Shown: positions 1-7,192 of the stretch, in pieces | How the letters are laid out: each line of letters opens with the position of its first letter | Numbering within the stretch: position 1 is the stretch's first letter | DNA from: Bin55 sp009840545 | GTDB lineage: Bacteria > Pseudomonadota > Gammaproteobacteria > Pseudomonadales > Azotimanducaceae | DNA length: 64,000 bases | NCBI GenBank assembly: GCA_965208815.1 | Contig: OZ242357.1 | Location: forward strand, 1,798,001-1,862,000 | Direction: 5' to 3' | Translations under genes and position numbers: made by a program | Notes under the pieces: generated by a model | What the model saw: the letters and a program-made list of their open reading frames with translations, nothing else | Databases searched by the model: none | Told to the model about the DNA's origin: nothing

Positions 1-13
1 AATGCAATTAGAG

Positions 14-1477
14 TCAGCCCTCCTCACTAGAGGGATCGCTTTCTGAACCTAGCATTGACGATGTTGCATCGTTGAATCTTTCTAAATTGCTCTGATCTTG
101 TTCGGAATCGGACAATCCCGCCCGATATTTGTCGGCAACTTGGTGAGCCAACTCTTGGTTCTCTACCGTTGTAAGAGCTGAAACGTATGAAACGGCCACG
201 TAGGGGTCTTTGTTGTCCAATTCAAATGCATTTCTTGCATACTCGACCGCTTTTTCGCGATGAACTGAGTTTTCCGACTGTAACAGGTTTCGGGACGCCC
301 ACTGGTAATGTGCCGCGGTTGCATTCTCACCCCAGCTTTCGAACCGCTGCTGGTACATCTTGTAGACTCCATCCCAGTCTTCTTTCGCCATTAGGAAGTC
401 AACTTCCCACGAATACTTCATGCGTTCCGGTAGAAGATTACTTTCGGGATAGCGATTGCGTTCATGATCCACAGCTTTCTTGAGAGGATAGGACTCAAGT
501 GCTTCGATGTATTCAACGAATATTTCGTCTCCAGCTCGAGCGGCATTCGCGACTCCATCAAGAGTAGTGTTCAGGGTGAATTGAGCCATCGCCGATTCGG
601 AAGATACGGCAAGAAATTCTTCATAGTGTTGAAGTACGAATTCAACGAGCTCTTCTCCGCGTCTGGAGCGTTCGAGAAAGTGGAAGACAAGATTTGCGTC
701 TGTCTCGTTGATCAATTCCGAAAAAGGTCTGGTGGAAAAATATTCTTCGGCTATTACCTTGTACTTTGCACCTTCATCGAAGAAGGCTCTCACACTATCA
801 CTATCTTTGTTGTCGATCTCTCGAAAAGCAAGTTCTACTATTGCATCCATTAAGTATTGCTGAACAAATTCCGATGAGCGTTCGCCAGACACGTAGCGAG
901 CCTGCATTTCCTCGAACGAAGATGTAGATTCCCCAAGTATTCGACTGATCATTGCAATGAACTGGCTTGACGACGCACCACCCAACGCACGTCCCAATTC
1001 ACTTCCGTCCGTGTCTAGTATTAGATACGTTGGAACTACACCGACACTAAACCGTGTACCGATTTCCGGTCCGTTTTGTTCTTCGTTTTCCATATCGAGT
1101 TTCAGGTTGATGAATCTCGAATTGAAGTAGTCGCCCACCTCCGGCAATCGAAAAACAGTTTCTTGCATAACGATACAAGGACCACACCACATTGTGTACA
1201 CATCAATGAAAACTAGCTTGTCTTCTTGCTCTGCTTGTGCTAAAGCATCTTCGAGCAATCCATCGTAAAACTTAATCCCGTTTGAGGATTCCATGACTTC
1301 GGAATCATGCTTGGTTGCAGTAGCTTCACTCGTGGCTATTTGCGGATTGGAACATGCAGTCCATATAGGGAATGTGAACAGGCAGCAAAAAATAGTTTCG
1401 ACCAAGAGCGACGATCGGTTTCTTGTGTAGGCGCTCTCTCGTTTTGAAGAATTTAAAACTGATTTCATCCTACTCAC
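14..1477 (-). CDS. Exported thioredoxin-fold protein with helical C-terminal region
   Basis: Probable envelope thiol-disulfide protein of 487 residues. A hydrophobic segment near residues 23-40 ends in a Cys (T-A-C-S), an imperfect lipobox with W at -3, so it is either a lipoprotein or an N-terminally anchored protein. The thioredoxin-like domain spans about residues 65-180, with the redox motif W97-C-G-P-C101 and a cis-Pro type segment (V-V-P-T-Y). The remaining 300 residues are predicted by eye to be alpha-helical and resemble TPR-like solenoids in the last third. The first codon is GTG at 1477, preceded by a GGGGAA purine run; an ATG at 1468 is the alternative start. It is the first gene of the window and points away from the transposon debris upstream. 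The substrate is unknown; the fold assignment is solid, the function inferred. Confidence 0.8.
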   Translation of the reverse strand: MSRMKSVLNSSKRESAYTRNRSSLLVETIFCCLFTFPIWTACSNPQIATSEATATKHDSEVMESSNGIKFYDGLLEDALAQAEQEDKLVFIDVYTMWCGPCIVMQETVFRLPEVGDYFNSRFINLKLDMENEEQNGPEIGTRFSVGVVPTYLILDTDGSELGRALGGASSSQFIAMISRILGESTSSFEEMQARYVSGERSSEFVQQYLMDAIVELAFREIDNKDSDSVRAFFDEGAKYKVIAEEYFSTRPFSELINETDANLVFHFLERSRRGEELVEFVLQHYEEFLAVSSESAMAQFTLNTTLDGVANAARAGDEIFVEYIEALESYPLKKAVDHERNRYPESNLLPERMKYSWEVDFLMAKEDWDGVYKMYQQRFESWGENATAAHYQWASRNLLQSENSVHREKAVEYARNAFELDNKDPYVAVSYVSALTTVENQELAHQVADKYRAGLSDSEQDQSNLERFNDATSSMLGSESDPSSEEG

Positions 1478-1605
1478 GGTGCTTCCCCTAGTGGCAATTC
1501 TCCTGAGATTTCATGAGCTTAGAATCGCGTCGTCTGACAAAGTCGTTCAGCAAGAGCTTCTAGTCTAATTATTCAACACGCTTCTGTATCTATGATAGCG
1601 AAAGT

Positions 1606-1742
1606 TCACTATACAGGAGTTTGCCGGGAGTCGCCAAGTGATTCGCGCATATGGACAGAAGCCGATGCGGCAGCTAAGGTTCCCACCATCGGCGGTTGTA
1701 GCGGTACACGAACTCGCCGAGGTATTTCTGAAGCTTGGGCAA
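1606..1742 (-). pseudogene. IS1595-like (ISXO2-type) transposase, C-terminal remnant
   Basis: Reading the minus strand from 1742 gives L-P-K-L-Q-K-Y-L-G-E-F-V-Y-R-Y-N-R-R, the kind of C-terminal segment seen in IS1595-family DDE transposases (Y-L-x-E-F-x-x-R-Y-N-R-R). A TAG stop follows W-W-E-P, and family-like sequence (H-R-L-L-S-I-C-A) continues after it, so the piece is a dead fragment. No matching N-terminal part or terminal repeats were found next to it. The identification rests on recall of the family pattern and needs a profile search. Confidence 0.5.
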
Positions 1743-1813
1743 GGACACTCCTCGGAACGGGCCGAGCAGGAATCGCTGTCAATATCCAGAAAAAATGCCC
1801 CAATTGTGTCAAC

Positions 1814-1842
1814 TTCAGGGGCTAACCCCTGAAAATTTTTTT
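1814..1842 (+). terminator. Rho-independent terminator-like hairpin
   Basis: Perfect 8-bp stem TTCAGGGG / CCCCTGAA with a CTAA loop, followed directly by AA and a run of T on the plus strand. It lies between two transposon remnants and is not downstream of an intact plus-strand gene, so it is probably a leftover from a mobile element. Confidence 0.55.
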
Positions 1843-1864
1843 CTTCGTTTTCCTGCTTTTCGAT

Positions 1865-1975
1865 CTACTCTTTGCGTTTCGCCCGGTAATCCCGCATTCG
1901 GTAGCTTGACCCCTGGATGTTCACCACGTGGCAATGGTGCAGCAGGCGGTCCAGCATGCGAGATGCCACCAATTT
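1865..1975 (-). pseudogene. IstB (IS21-family helper ATPase) C-terminal remnant
   Basis: The minus strand encodes a short tail, A-S-R-M-L-D-R-L-L-H-H-C-H-V-V-N-I-Q-G-S followed by S-Y-R-M-R-D-Y and a stop. This closely resembles the end of IS21-type IstB proteins (xxxDRLxHHxxxxxxxGxSYRxRD). Nothing upstream continues the frame: the sequence becomes A/T-rich before the dehydrogenase gene. It is a truncated relic of about 36 codons. Confidence 0.65.
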
Positions 1976-2087
1976 GAAAGTTTATCTAACATGTGTCTAC
2001 GAAAGTGTCGCAAACCCGTCAACCATCGACAGACACTAGACTATATGCAGCGCGAAGAGCGTGGTCGAACCACACAGGGAGAAGGAA

Positions 2088-2978
2088 ATGAATCGACTTG
2101 AAGGAAAAGTGGCCGTGGTCACGGGAGCGACTAGTGGAATTGGTGAAGCCACAGTGGACTCCTTTTGTGCGGAAGGTGCCAAGGTGGTTTTTTGCGGTCG
2201 CAACCAAGAACTAGGTAAGCAAGTTGAGGATCGACAACCAGACGGTTCTGCCGTTTTTGTACAGGCCGACGTATTGAGCGAAGAAGAGATCGCCAAGGTC
2301 ATACAAACTGCTGCAGACAAATGGGGAAGACTGGACATTCTCTTTAACAATGCCGGCGGTCCATCAAACATGCCTGGACGTCCCCATGCGTTTAATATCG
2401 AGGACGTTGACGAAGAGACTTTCAAGTACTCGCAGTGGTACTTGCTCGGATCGATTATGGTCGCGACCAAACACGCCTCGCCGATCATGAGAAAACAAGG
2501 TTCCGGGTCGATAATCAACAATTCATCCAAGGGCGCACACCAGGCGGAACCGGCCGCCGACCCGCTCTATTCCGCGGCAAAGGCTGGGGTCTCCAACTAC
2601 ACCAAAGCCGCTGCTATGCAATTGGGTCCATTCGGAATTCGGGTGAATGCGGTCAGTCCAGGTGCAATAGCGACTCCAATTTTTTGGGGTGGACACACCC
2701 ATGGGCAACAAATCACAGCAGACCACAAGACCAATCGCATCAATCGATTCGTTCGCAATGTAACTGGCGGAGTTATGCCTTTGACAGGACCCGGTGGCGA
2801 AGCCTGGGATATCGCAATGGCGTGTGTCTACCTTGGAAGCGATGAAGGTCGTTGGGTCACTGGTATCGATCTCGTTGTCGATGGGGGAATGCTCGCTGTT
2901 AAAGGCGATCATGCGGCCACAAACCAACGAATGAGACAGATGTTCGAGAGTCGAGAGGGTTCTGCCAGCTCAAGTTGA
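2088..2978 (+). CDS. Short-chain dehydrogenase/reductase (SDR)
   Basis: NAD(P)-dependent oxidoreductase of the classical SDR family, 296 residues. It has the Rossmann motif T-G-A-T-S-G-I-G near the N-terminus, N-N-A-G-G in the middle, a catalytic Ser in the N-N-S-S-K segment and the Y-S-A-A-K active-site pair, followed by the R-V-N-A-V-S-P-G segment. Near the C-terminus is the usual G-x-D-L-V-V-D-G-G. The frame is open from a GTG at 2061, but the ATG at 2088 has a strong ribosome site (AGGGAGAAGG) at good spacing and is preferred. An insert of about 30 residues after the P-G-A-I-A-T-P segment includes a T-H-G-H-type stretch and may shape the substrate pocket. The substrate cannot be told; it stands alone with no operon partner. 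Confidence 0.88.
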   Translation: MNRLEGKVAVVTGATSGIGEATVDSFCAEGAKVVFCGRNQELGKQVEDRQPDGSAVFVQADVLSEEEIAKVIQTAADKWGRLDILFNNAGGPSNMPGRPHAFNIEDVDEETFKYSQWYLLGSIMVATKHASPIMRKQGSGSIINNSSKGAHQAEPAADPLYSAAKAGVSNYTKAAAMQLGPFGIRVNAVSPGAIATPIFWGGHTHGQQITADHKTNRINRFVRNVTGGVMPLTGPGGEAWDIAMACVYLGSDEGRWVTGIDLVVDGGMLAVKGDHAATNQRMRQMFESREGSASSS

Positions 2979-3099
2979 CAACTGTAGTATGCAACGTCAC
3001 TGTTGTCTTCGCCTAGATCTACTGACAAACCTCTTCAAGTCTCTGAGCGAAAAGTTGTAGATCGAAACTACAGTCTTGTCTAAAAACTGCGATCAAACG

Positions 3100-3134
3100 T
3101 AGACATCACCTATACTGTACCTATATTCAGTATA
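3100..3134 (+). promoter_or_regulatory. Candidate promoter with overlapping palindromic operator for the ParB-like gene
   Basis: A perfect 7-bp inverted repeat, TATACTG (3111-3117) and CAGTATA (3128-3134), brackets a TATATT -10-like hexamer (3122-3127). That hexamer sits 16 nt after TAGACA (3100-3105), a plausible -35. The GGAGGAG ribosome site follows at 3137-3143, and the ATG at 3157 is rather far from it (13 nt). The geometry suggests autorepression, as is usual for ParB-family genes, but this is inference. Confidence 0.4.
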
Positions 3135-3156
3135 TTGGAGGAGACTAAATCGATTC

Positions 3157-4440
3157 ATGACTTCCAAAAAGCACGATCTGGCTAAAGGCATCGACTATCT
3201 ACGACTTCGAGAGTCGATCAAACACACCGGCCTGCTCGAACCCTTGGTAATCAATCGTGCGAGAAATCCTGAGGCTCGCAAGCTGATAGGAGGAGGAGAA
3301 ACTCGACTCGAAATCTTGAAGTCGTTGTACGAAGAAACTAAAGATCCAAGATTCCTGATGGTGGATTGCGTCTCGCGGAGAAGCCCTCGCCCGTCACGAC
3401 GAATCTTGTCGCATGCGGTCCAAGACGACGTACGAACTAGGAAATCCTTCATTGAGCGTGCACGAGCGGTTTTGAATTGTGTGCAATCCAAAGAACAGGA
3501 GAGCGACGGTACTGAATTCTCGCAGCTGGATGCGGTAAATTTCTTGCGAGAAAACGGATTGCCCATCAGTCCGTCGACGTACAACCAAATGGTTTATGCA
3601 GTAGATAAGCTCTTTCCACTCTTGCCCAAAGCGCTGTACGGAGGATGGGGAAGACCACAAGTCGAACGTGTTCGGGCACTAGAAAAAACTGGAAGCAAAA
3701 TTTGGGATGAATTTGGTGAGTTCGGAGAGAACTTCGACGAATTATTCACCGAAGTTGTCCAATCGTGCGATTCAGAATCGTTGCACTTCGATGACTTGAG
3801 ATATCAGCTTGAGTATGAGCTCTATGTTTCGTGCGACATCGAACTGCAGGCGGTACGACTGTTGTTCGACGTGAAGAAGTCTGAACTAGATGCAATGATC
3901 AGGGCGTTGAGACAGTTTGACACTAACCCAACCCAGGCGAAACCACTAACCAAGAAACAACGACCAGCTGTGGGAAAACAGCGAAAGCGTAAACGTCCAA
4001 AACGTACGGTGGTACCGGTTTACAATCCTTCCATACCGGTCAACAATCGCGTGACAACCTACGCCGAATTCAACCGGCGTCGACGTTATGCACGCAAACT
4101 TGCGTTGCAACTAGCCACTCTTACAGGATCCACACGTCGCATTAAACCGACAGACGAAAGCCCAATTGGTTACTCCGTTGTTGGTTATTACGACACTAGT
4201 ACAGGTCAAATCAGCAATGATGTTGTAGTGTGCTACCTTGAAGCCTGTGAGAAGCTGGTCTGCAACCAAGAGAATAGAGAGGTCCGAGTACCTCCCATAT
4301 TCTCGGAAGTGTCAGATGAAGAATGGGCCTATTTGAGGGACCTAATGGATATTTCCAGGACATTGAAACAGTCACTGAGACCAAAACCAAAGCCGGTTAG
4401 CGCGGACGCCGACGATACGACCCTTGCAGAAGCTGCGTAA
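3157..4440 (+). CDS. ParB-like protein of the integrative-conjugative-element type
   Basis: DNA-binding partition-like protein of 427 residues. The N-terminus matches the ParB/Srx core from its second half on: I-K-x-T-G-L-L-E-P-L-V-I-N, G-G-G-E-T-R-L-x-I-L, then L-Y-E-E-T-x-D-P-R-F, as in the ParB proteins of PFGI-1-class integrative conjugative elements. A helical middle region follows, then a basic linker near residues 265-285 rich in K and R. The usual first ParB motif, before I-K-x-T-G-L, is short or missing, so the N-terminus may be truncated or the start may lie upstream: the frame is open and the ribosome site is 13 nt from the ATG. No ParA, integrase or conjugation gene is near, so it is an orphan, probably left from an integrated element. 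Confidence 0.75.
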   Translation: MTSKKHDLAKGIDYLRLRESIKHTGLLEPLVINRARNPEARKLIGGGETRLEILKSLYEETKDPRFLMVDCVSRRSPRPSRRILSHAVQDDVRTRKSFIERARAVLNCVQSKEQESDGTEFSQLDAVNFLRENGLPISPSTYNQMVYAVDKLFPLLPKALYGGWGRPQVERVRALEKTGSKIWDEFGEFGENFDELFTEVVQSCDSESLHFDDLRYQLEYELYVSCDIELQAVRLLFDVKKSELDAMIRALRQFDTNPTQAKPLTKKQRPAVGKQRKRKRPKRTVVPVYNPSIPVNNRVTTYAEFNRRRRYARKLALQLATLTGSTRRIKPTDESPIGYSVVGYYDTSTGQISNDVVVCYLEACEKLVCNQENREVRVPPIFSEVSDEEWAYLRDLMDISRTLKQSLRPKPKPVSADADDTTLAEAA

Positions 4441-4445
4441 ACATG

Positions 4446-4683
4446 TTCTTATAGGTACGATTTACAGATTAATCAGACCGTTGCAACGCAGTCTCCCGAG
4501 TAGCCTTCCTCAATGGGTAGAGTCCCGGTGTGGATTCCAAACTGATTAGGAGGCATGGATAGCATTGATGGTGCCAACCCAATCAATTCCCTTGTTGCTT
4601 ACGTGGGGTTGGACTCAGATCAAGACGAAGAGGTTGCAGAGCAGCATAAATCTATTCTTTGGGTCCGACTTACGGATTAATCA
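4446..4683. repeat. Pair of imperfect ~30-bp direct repeats
   Basis: TTCTTATAGGTACGATTTAC... at 4446-4475 and TTCTTTGGGTCCGACTTACG... at 4655-4683 share about four of five bases, and both end in GATTAATCA. They lie about 200 bp apart, downstream of the ParB-like gene and up to the stop codon of the next gene. In one frame both encode a V-R-x-T-D-stop tail, so they may be the ends of duplicated small coding sequences. Confidence 0.45.
4555..4680 (+). CDS. Possible small protein, 41 aa, unrecognised
   Basis: A short frame starts at ATG 4555 and ends at the TAA just before the convergent dehydrogenase. The product is acidic (D-S-D-Q-D-E-E segment) and ends W-V-R-L-T-D. An AGGAGG lies immediately before the ATG, with only one base of spacing, which is too close for efficient initiation. 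The frame may be the tail of a longer gene lost by deletion, as the direct repeats around it suggest. No family is recognised; coding status is doubtful. Confidence 0.2.
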   Translation: MDSIDGANPINSLVAYVGLDSDQDEEVAEQHKSILWVRLTD

Positions 4684-5565
4684 TTCCTCGACGCGACGCA
4701 GTCGCTCGATCAGACTTGAGGTATCCCATCTTCCGCCTCCGAACGCTTGAACGTCGGCGTAAAACTGGTCGACAAGTGCGCTGAGCGGCATGCGGGCACC
4801 ATAGCGTCTTGCGGTTCGAAGAGCGATGTCAAGATCCTTGCGCATCCAATTGACAGCAAATCCGTAGTCGAACACTCTGTCGGCCATAGTCGCGGCACGA
4901 TTATCCATTTGCCAAGACTGTGCCGCACCATTGGAAATTACGTCAACGATTTCATTGATATCCATTCCGGCTTTCTCGGCAAGGTGCAGTCCTTCAGACA
5001 GTCCCTGAAGGATTCCGGCGATGCATACCTGATTGACCATTTTCGTCAGTTGTCCAGCTCCGACTCCTCCCATGAGCTTTGCAATCTTGGCGTAGACATC
5101 TAAGACGGGAAAGGTACGATCGAACGTATCCTGATCTCCCCCGATCATGATCGTCAGCTGGGCGTTGTCTGCCCCAGCTTGACCGCCGCTTAGGGGCGCA
5201 TCTAAAAACGAGCATCCTTTGTCCCTCGCAGCGGAATCTAGCTCTTCAGCCAACTCCATGGAAGCGGTGGTGTGGTCGACAACAACGGATCCTAACTGCG
5301 CTCCCGCAAAGACACCGTCCGATCCGTGCGCAACGCTTCGGACATCGTCGTCGTTTCCAACGCACATGAAAGTAAACTCGGCGTTGGAAGCCGCTTCACG
5401 AGGAGTCGAGCACGACTTTCCATTGAATTCTTCTAGCCATTGAGCAGCTTTTTCCGAACTACGGTTGTACACCGTGACTTCGTGACCTGCATTAGCAAGG
5501 TGCCCTGCCATGGGATACCCCATGACTCCTAAACCGATGAAGGACACTCTCTTAGAATCAGTCAT
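4681..5565 (-). CDS. 3-hydroxyisobutyrate dehydrogenase-family oxidoreductase
   Basis: NAD(P)-dependent beta-hydroxyacid dehydrogenase of 294 residues. It has G-L-G-V-M-G at residues 11-16 for the nucleotide, the family signature D-A-P-L-S-G-G at 122-128, and G-A-G-Q-L-T-K-M-V-N with the expected catalytic Lys at 175. Members reduce or oxidise short beta-hydroxyacids such as 3-hydroxyisobutyrate, tartronate semialdehyde or glyoxylate; the sequence does not decide which. The start is clear: GGAGGAAT lies directly before the ATG at 5565. It is transcribed divergently from selA and has no pathway neighbours. Confidence 0.88.
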   Translation of the reverse strand: MTDSKRVSFIGLGVMGYPMAGHLANAGHEVTVYNRSSEKAAQWLEEFNGKSCSTPREAASNAEFTFMCVGNDDDVRSVAHGSDGVFAGAQLGSVVVDHTTASMELAEELDSAARDKGCSFLDAPLSGGQAGADNAQLTIMIGGDQDTFDRTFPVLDVYAKIAKLMGGVGAGQLTKMVNQVCIAGILQGLSEGLHLAEKAGMDINEIVDVISNGAAQSWQMDNRAATMADRVFDYGFAVNWMRKDLDIALRTARRYGARMPLSALVDQFYADVQAFGGGRWDTSSLIERLRRVEE

Positions 5566-5812
5566 TATTCCTCCGACATATGCACTTGTACGACATTCAG
5601 CGATAACTATTGAACCACCGATTTATTCAATGATAAGACTCTGCTAATTTGACAACCCATTGCACGACCTGAAGCAAGGACATTCACTAGAACCCAAGCA
5701 ACCGCAGAATTCTGGAGGAAAGGATCCTTCCACAAGTTACTTCACCCCGATCGGAAGTCGTACCATACCCATTCTGCGACGGCACGGAATGGAAAAGCAA
5801 CTAGGAACTCCC

Positions 5813-7192
5813 ATGTCGCAACAACGTAAGTCCAAGACTCTTGATTCGGTGGATCGAATCGTACGTTCAGAACCGATGATCCCCATTGTCGATAGATGGG
5901 GATTTGGTAACGCTGTTGACGCTATTCGTGCAACACAAGAGATCGTCAGAAAGGCTGAGCAGAGTTTTGCTCAGCCTTCTAGCAACGAGGAATATGCTGC
6001 TCTCGCTACTTCTTGGCTCAACTCGAACAGGAATTCGGGTTATCGTCCAGTATTCAACCTAACCGGAACCATCCTGCACACCAATCTCGGACGTGCGGTG
6101 TTGAACGCAGAACTCCTAAATCGTGCTATCGAAACTGTTGGAAAGCCTGTGACCTTGGAATATGACCTGAACTCGGGCAAACGAGGCGAGCGTGAAGGAG
6201 TAATTCGAGAGCGTTTGGTTCGCTTGACGAAAGCAGAATCCGCCGCAGTGGTTAACAACAATGCAGCAGCAGTGCTCATCGTGCTAAACACCTTTGCCTT
6301 GGGGCGCGACGTCCTTGTTTCAAGAGGAGAACTGATTGAGATTGGAGGGAGTTTTCGGCTGCCGGAAATCTTGACGCGCGCAGGTTGCAACCTAGTCGAA
6401 GTCGGCACCACAAATCGTACCCGAGTCGCAGATTACGCAAATGCCATAACCGATGAGACTGCCCTTCTATTGAAGGTACACCCGAGCAATTATTCGATTC
6501 AAGGATTCACCGAGAGCGCTAGCGAAAAGCAACTTGTAGAACTGTCTCGGGAAAGGTCAATTCCGTTTGTACTCGACTTGGGCAGCGGCGCGTTAGTGGA
6601 CTTGCAGAAATTGGGAATTCCCAGGGAACCACTACCTCAGGATTCCATTGAGAATGGAGTAGACCTCGTGACGTTCTCCGGAGACAAACTCATGGGCGGT
6701 CCACAAGCTGGAATCATTGTCGGCAAAGCCGAGTACATCAAACGGCTCAATACGAACCCACTGAAGCGAGCGCTCAGATTGGACAAGGTTTCCTTAGCCA
6801 TCTTGGACGAAACACTTAAAAAGTATGAAGATGGAACGACTGTGCAAAACAATATTCAGCTTCTCAAGGATCTGACTGTCTCAACCAAACAACTCGAGCA
6901 TCGAGCGCGGCTTGTCGCAGAGTTATTGAGGAATGCACTGTCGAATGCAAAGGTCGAAGTGACGGAAACACATTCGGTGATCGGAAGTGGGGCTCAACCC
7001 GATACCCGCCTGTCCAGCATAGCCATATCAATCACACATGAGAGTGAACGCGTTCTTGGAGAGATTGAAAAGAGACTTCGCAGCTTGAGTCCTCCAGTTC
7101 TCGGTCGTCGAAGCAAGTCTCGAATTCTGTTGGACATGCGAGGTGCACAACCATTGGATGAACTCGTAGACACCCTTCAGCAGCTTGAATGA
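5813..7192 (+). CDS. selA: L-seryl-tRNA(Sec) selenium transferase SelA
   Basis: PLP enzyme that converts Ser-tRNA(Sec) to Sec-tRNA(Sec) using selenophosphate, in the cytoplasm. The Lys that carries PLP sits in S-G-D-K-L-M-G-G-P-Q-A-G, as in the E. coli enzyme. Other family segments visible are G-T-I-L-H-T-N-L-G-R and V-N-N-N-A-A-A. The frame is open back to a TTG at 5660, but the ATG at 5813 has AGGA six bases upstream and gives 460 residues, matching the usual length of about 460, so it is preferred. The last bases overlap selB by ATGA, which implies translational coupling. No selD, selC or obvious selenoprotein gene is in the window. Confidence 0.95.
   Translation: MSQQRKSKTLDSVDRIVRSEPMIPIVDRWGFGNAVDAIRATQEIVRKAEQSFAQPSSNEEYAALATSWLNSNRNSGYRPVFNLTGTILHTNLGRAVLNAELLNRAIETVGKPVTLEYDLNSGKRGEREGVIRERLVRLTKAESAAVVNNNAAAVLIVLNTFALGRDVLVSRGELIEIGGSFRLPEILTRAGCNLVEVGTTNRTRVADYANAITDETALLLKVHPSNYSIQGFTESASEKQLVELSRERSIPFVLDLGSGALVDLQKLGIPREPLPQDSIENGVDLVTFSGDKLMGGPQAGIIVGKAEYIKRLNTNPLKRALRLDKVSLAILDETLKKYEDGTTVQNNIQLLKDLTVSTKQLEHRARLVAELLRNALSNAKVEVTETHSVIGSGAQPDTRLSSIAISITHESERVLGEIEKRLRSLSPPVLGRRSKSRILLDMRGAQPLDELVDTLQQLE

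Noticed and set aside
1592..1977. Small plus-strand ORFs in the intergenic region before the SDR gene
   Set aside because: They lie antisense to the transposon remnants and have no ribosome sites.
5566..5812. Possible tRNA-Sec gene upstream of selA
   Set aside because: No sequence there can form the long acceptor and variable arms with a TCA anticodon; only the selA leader is seen.
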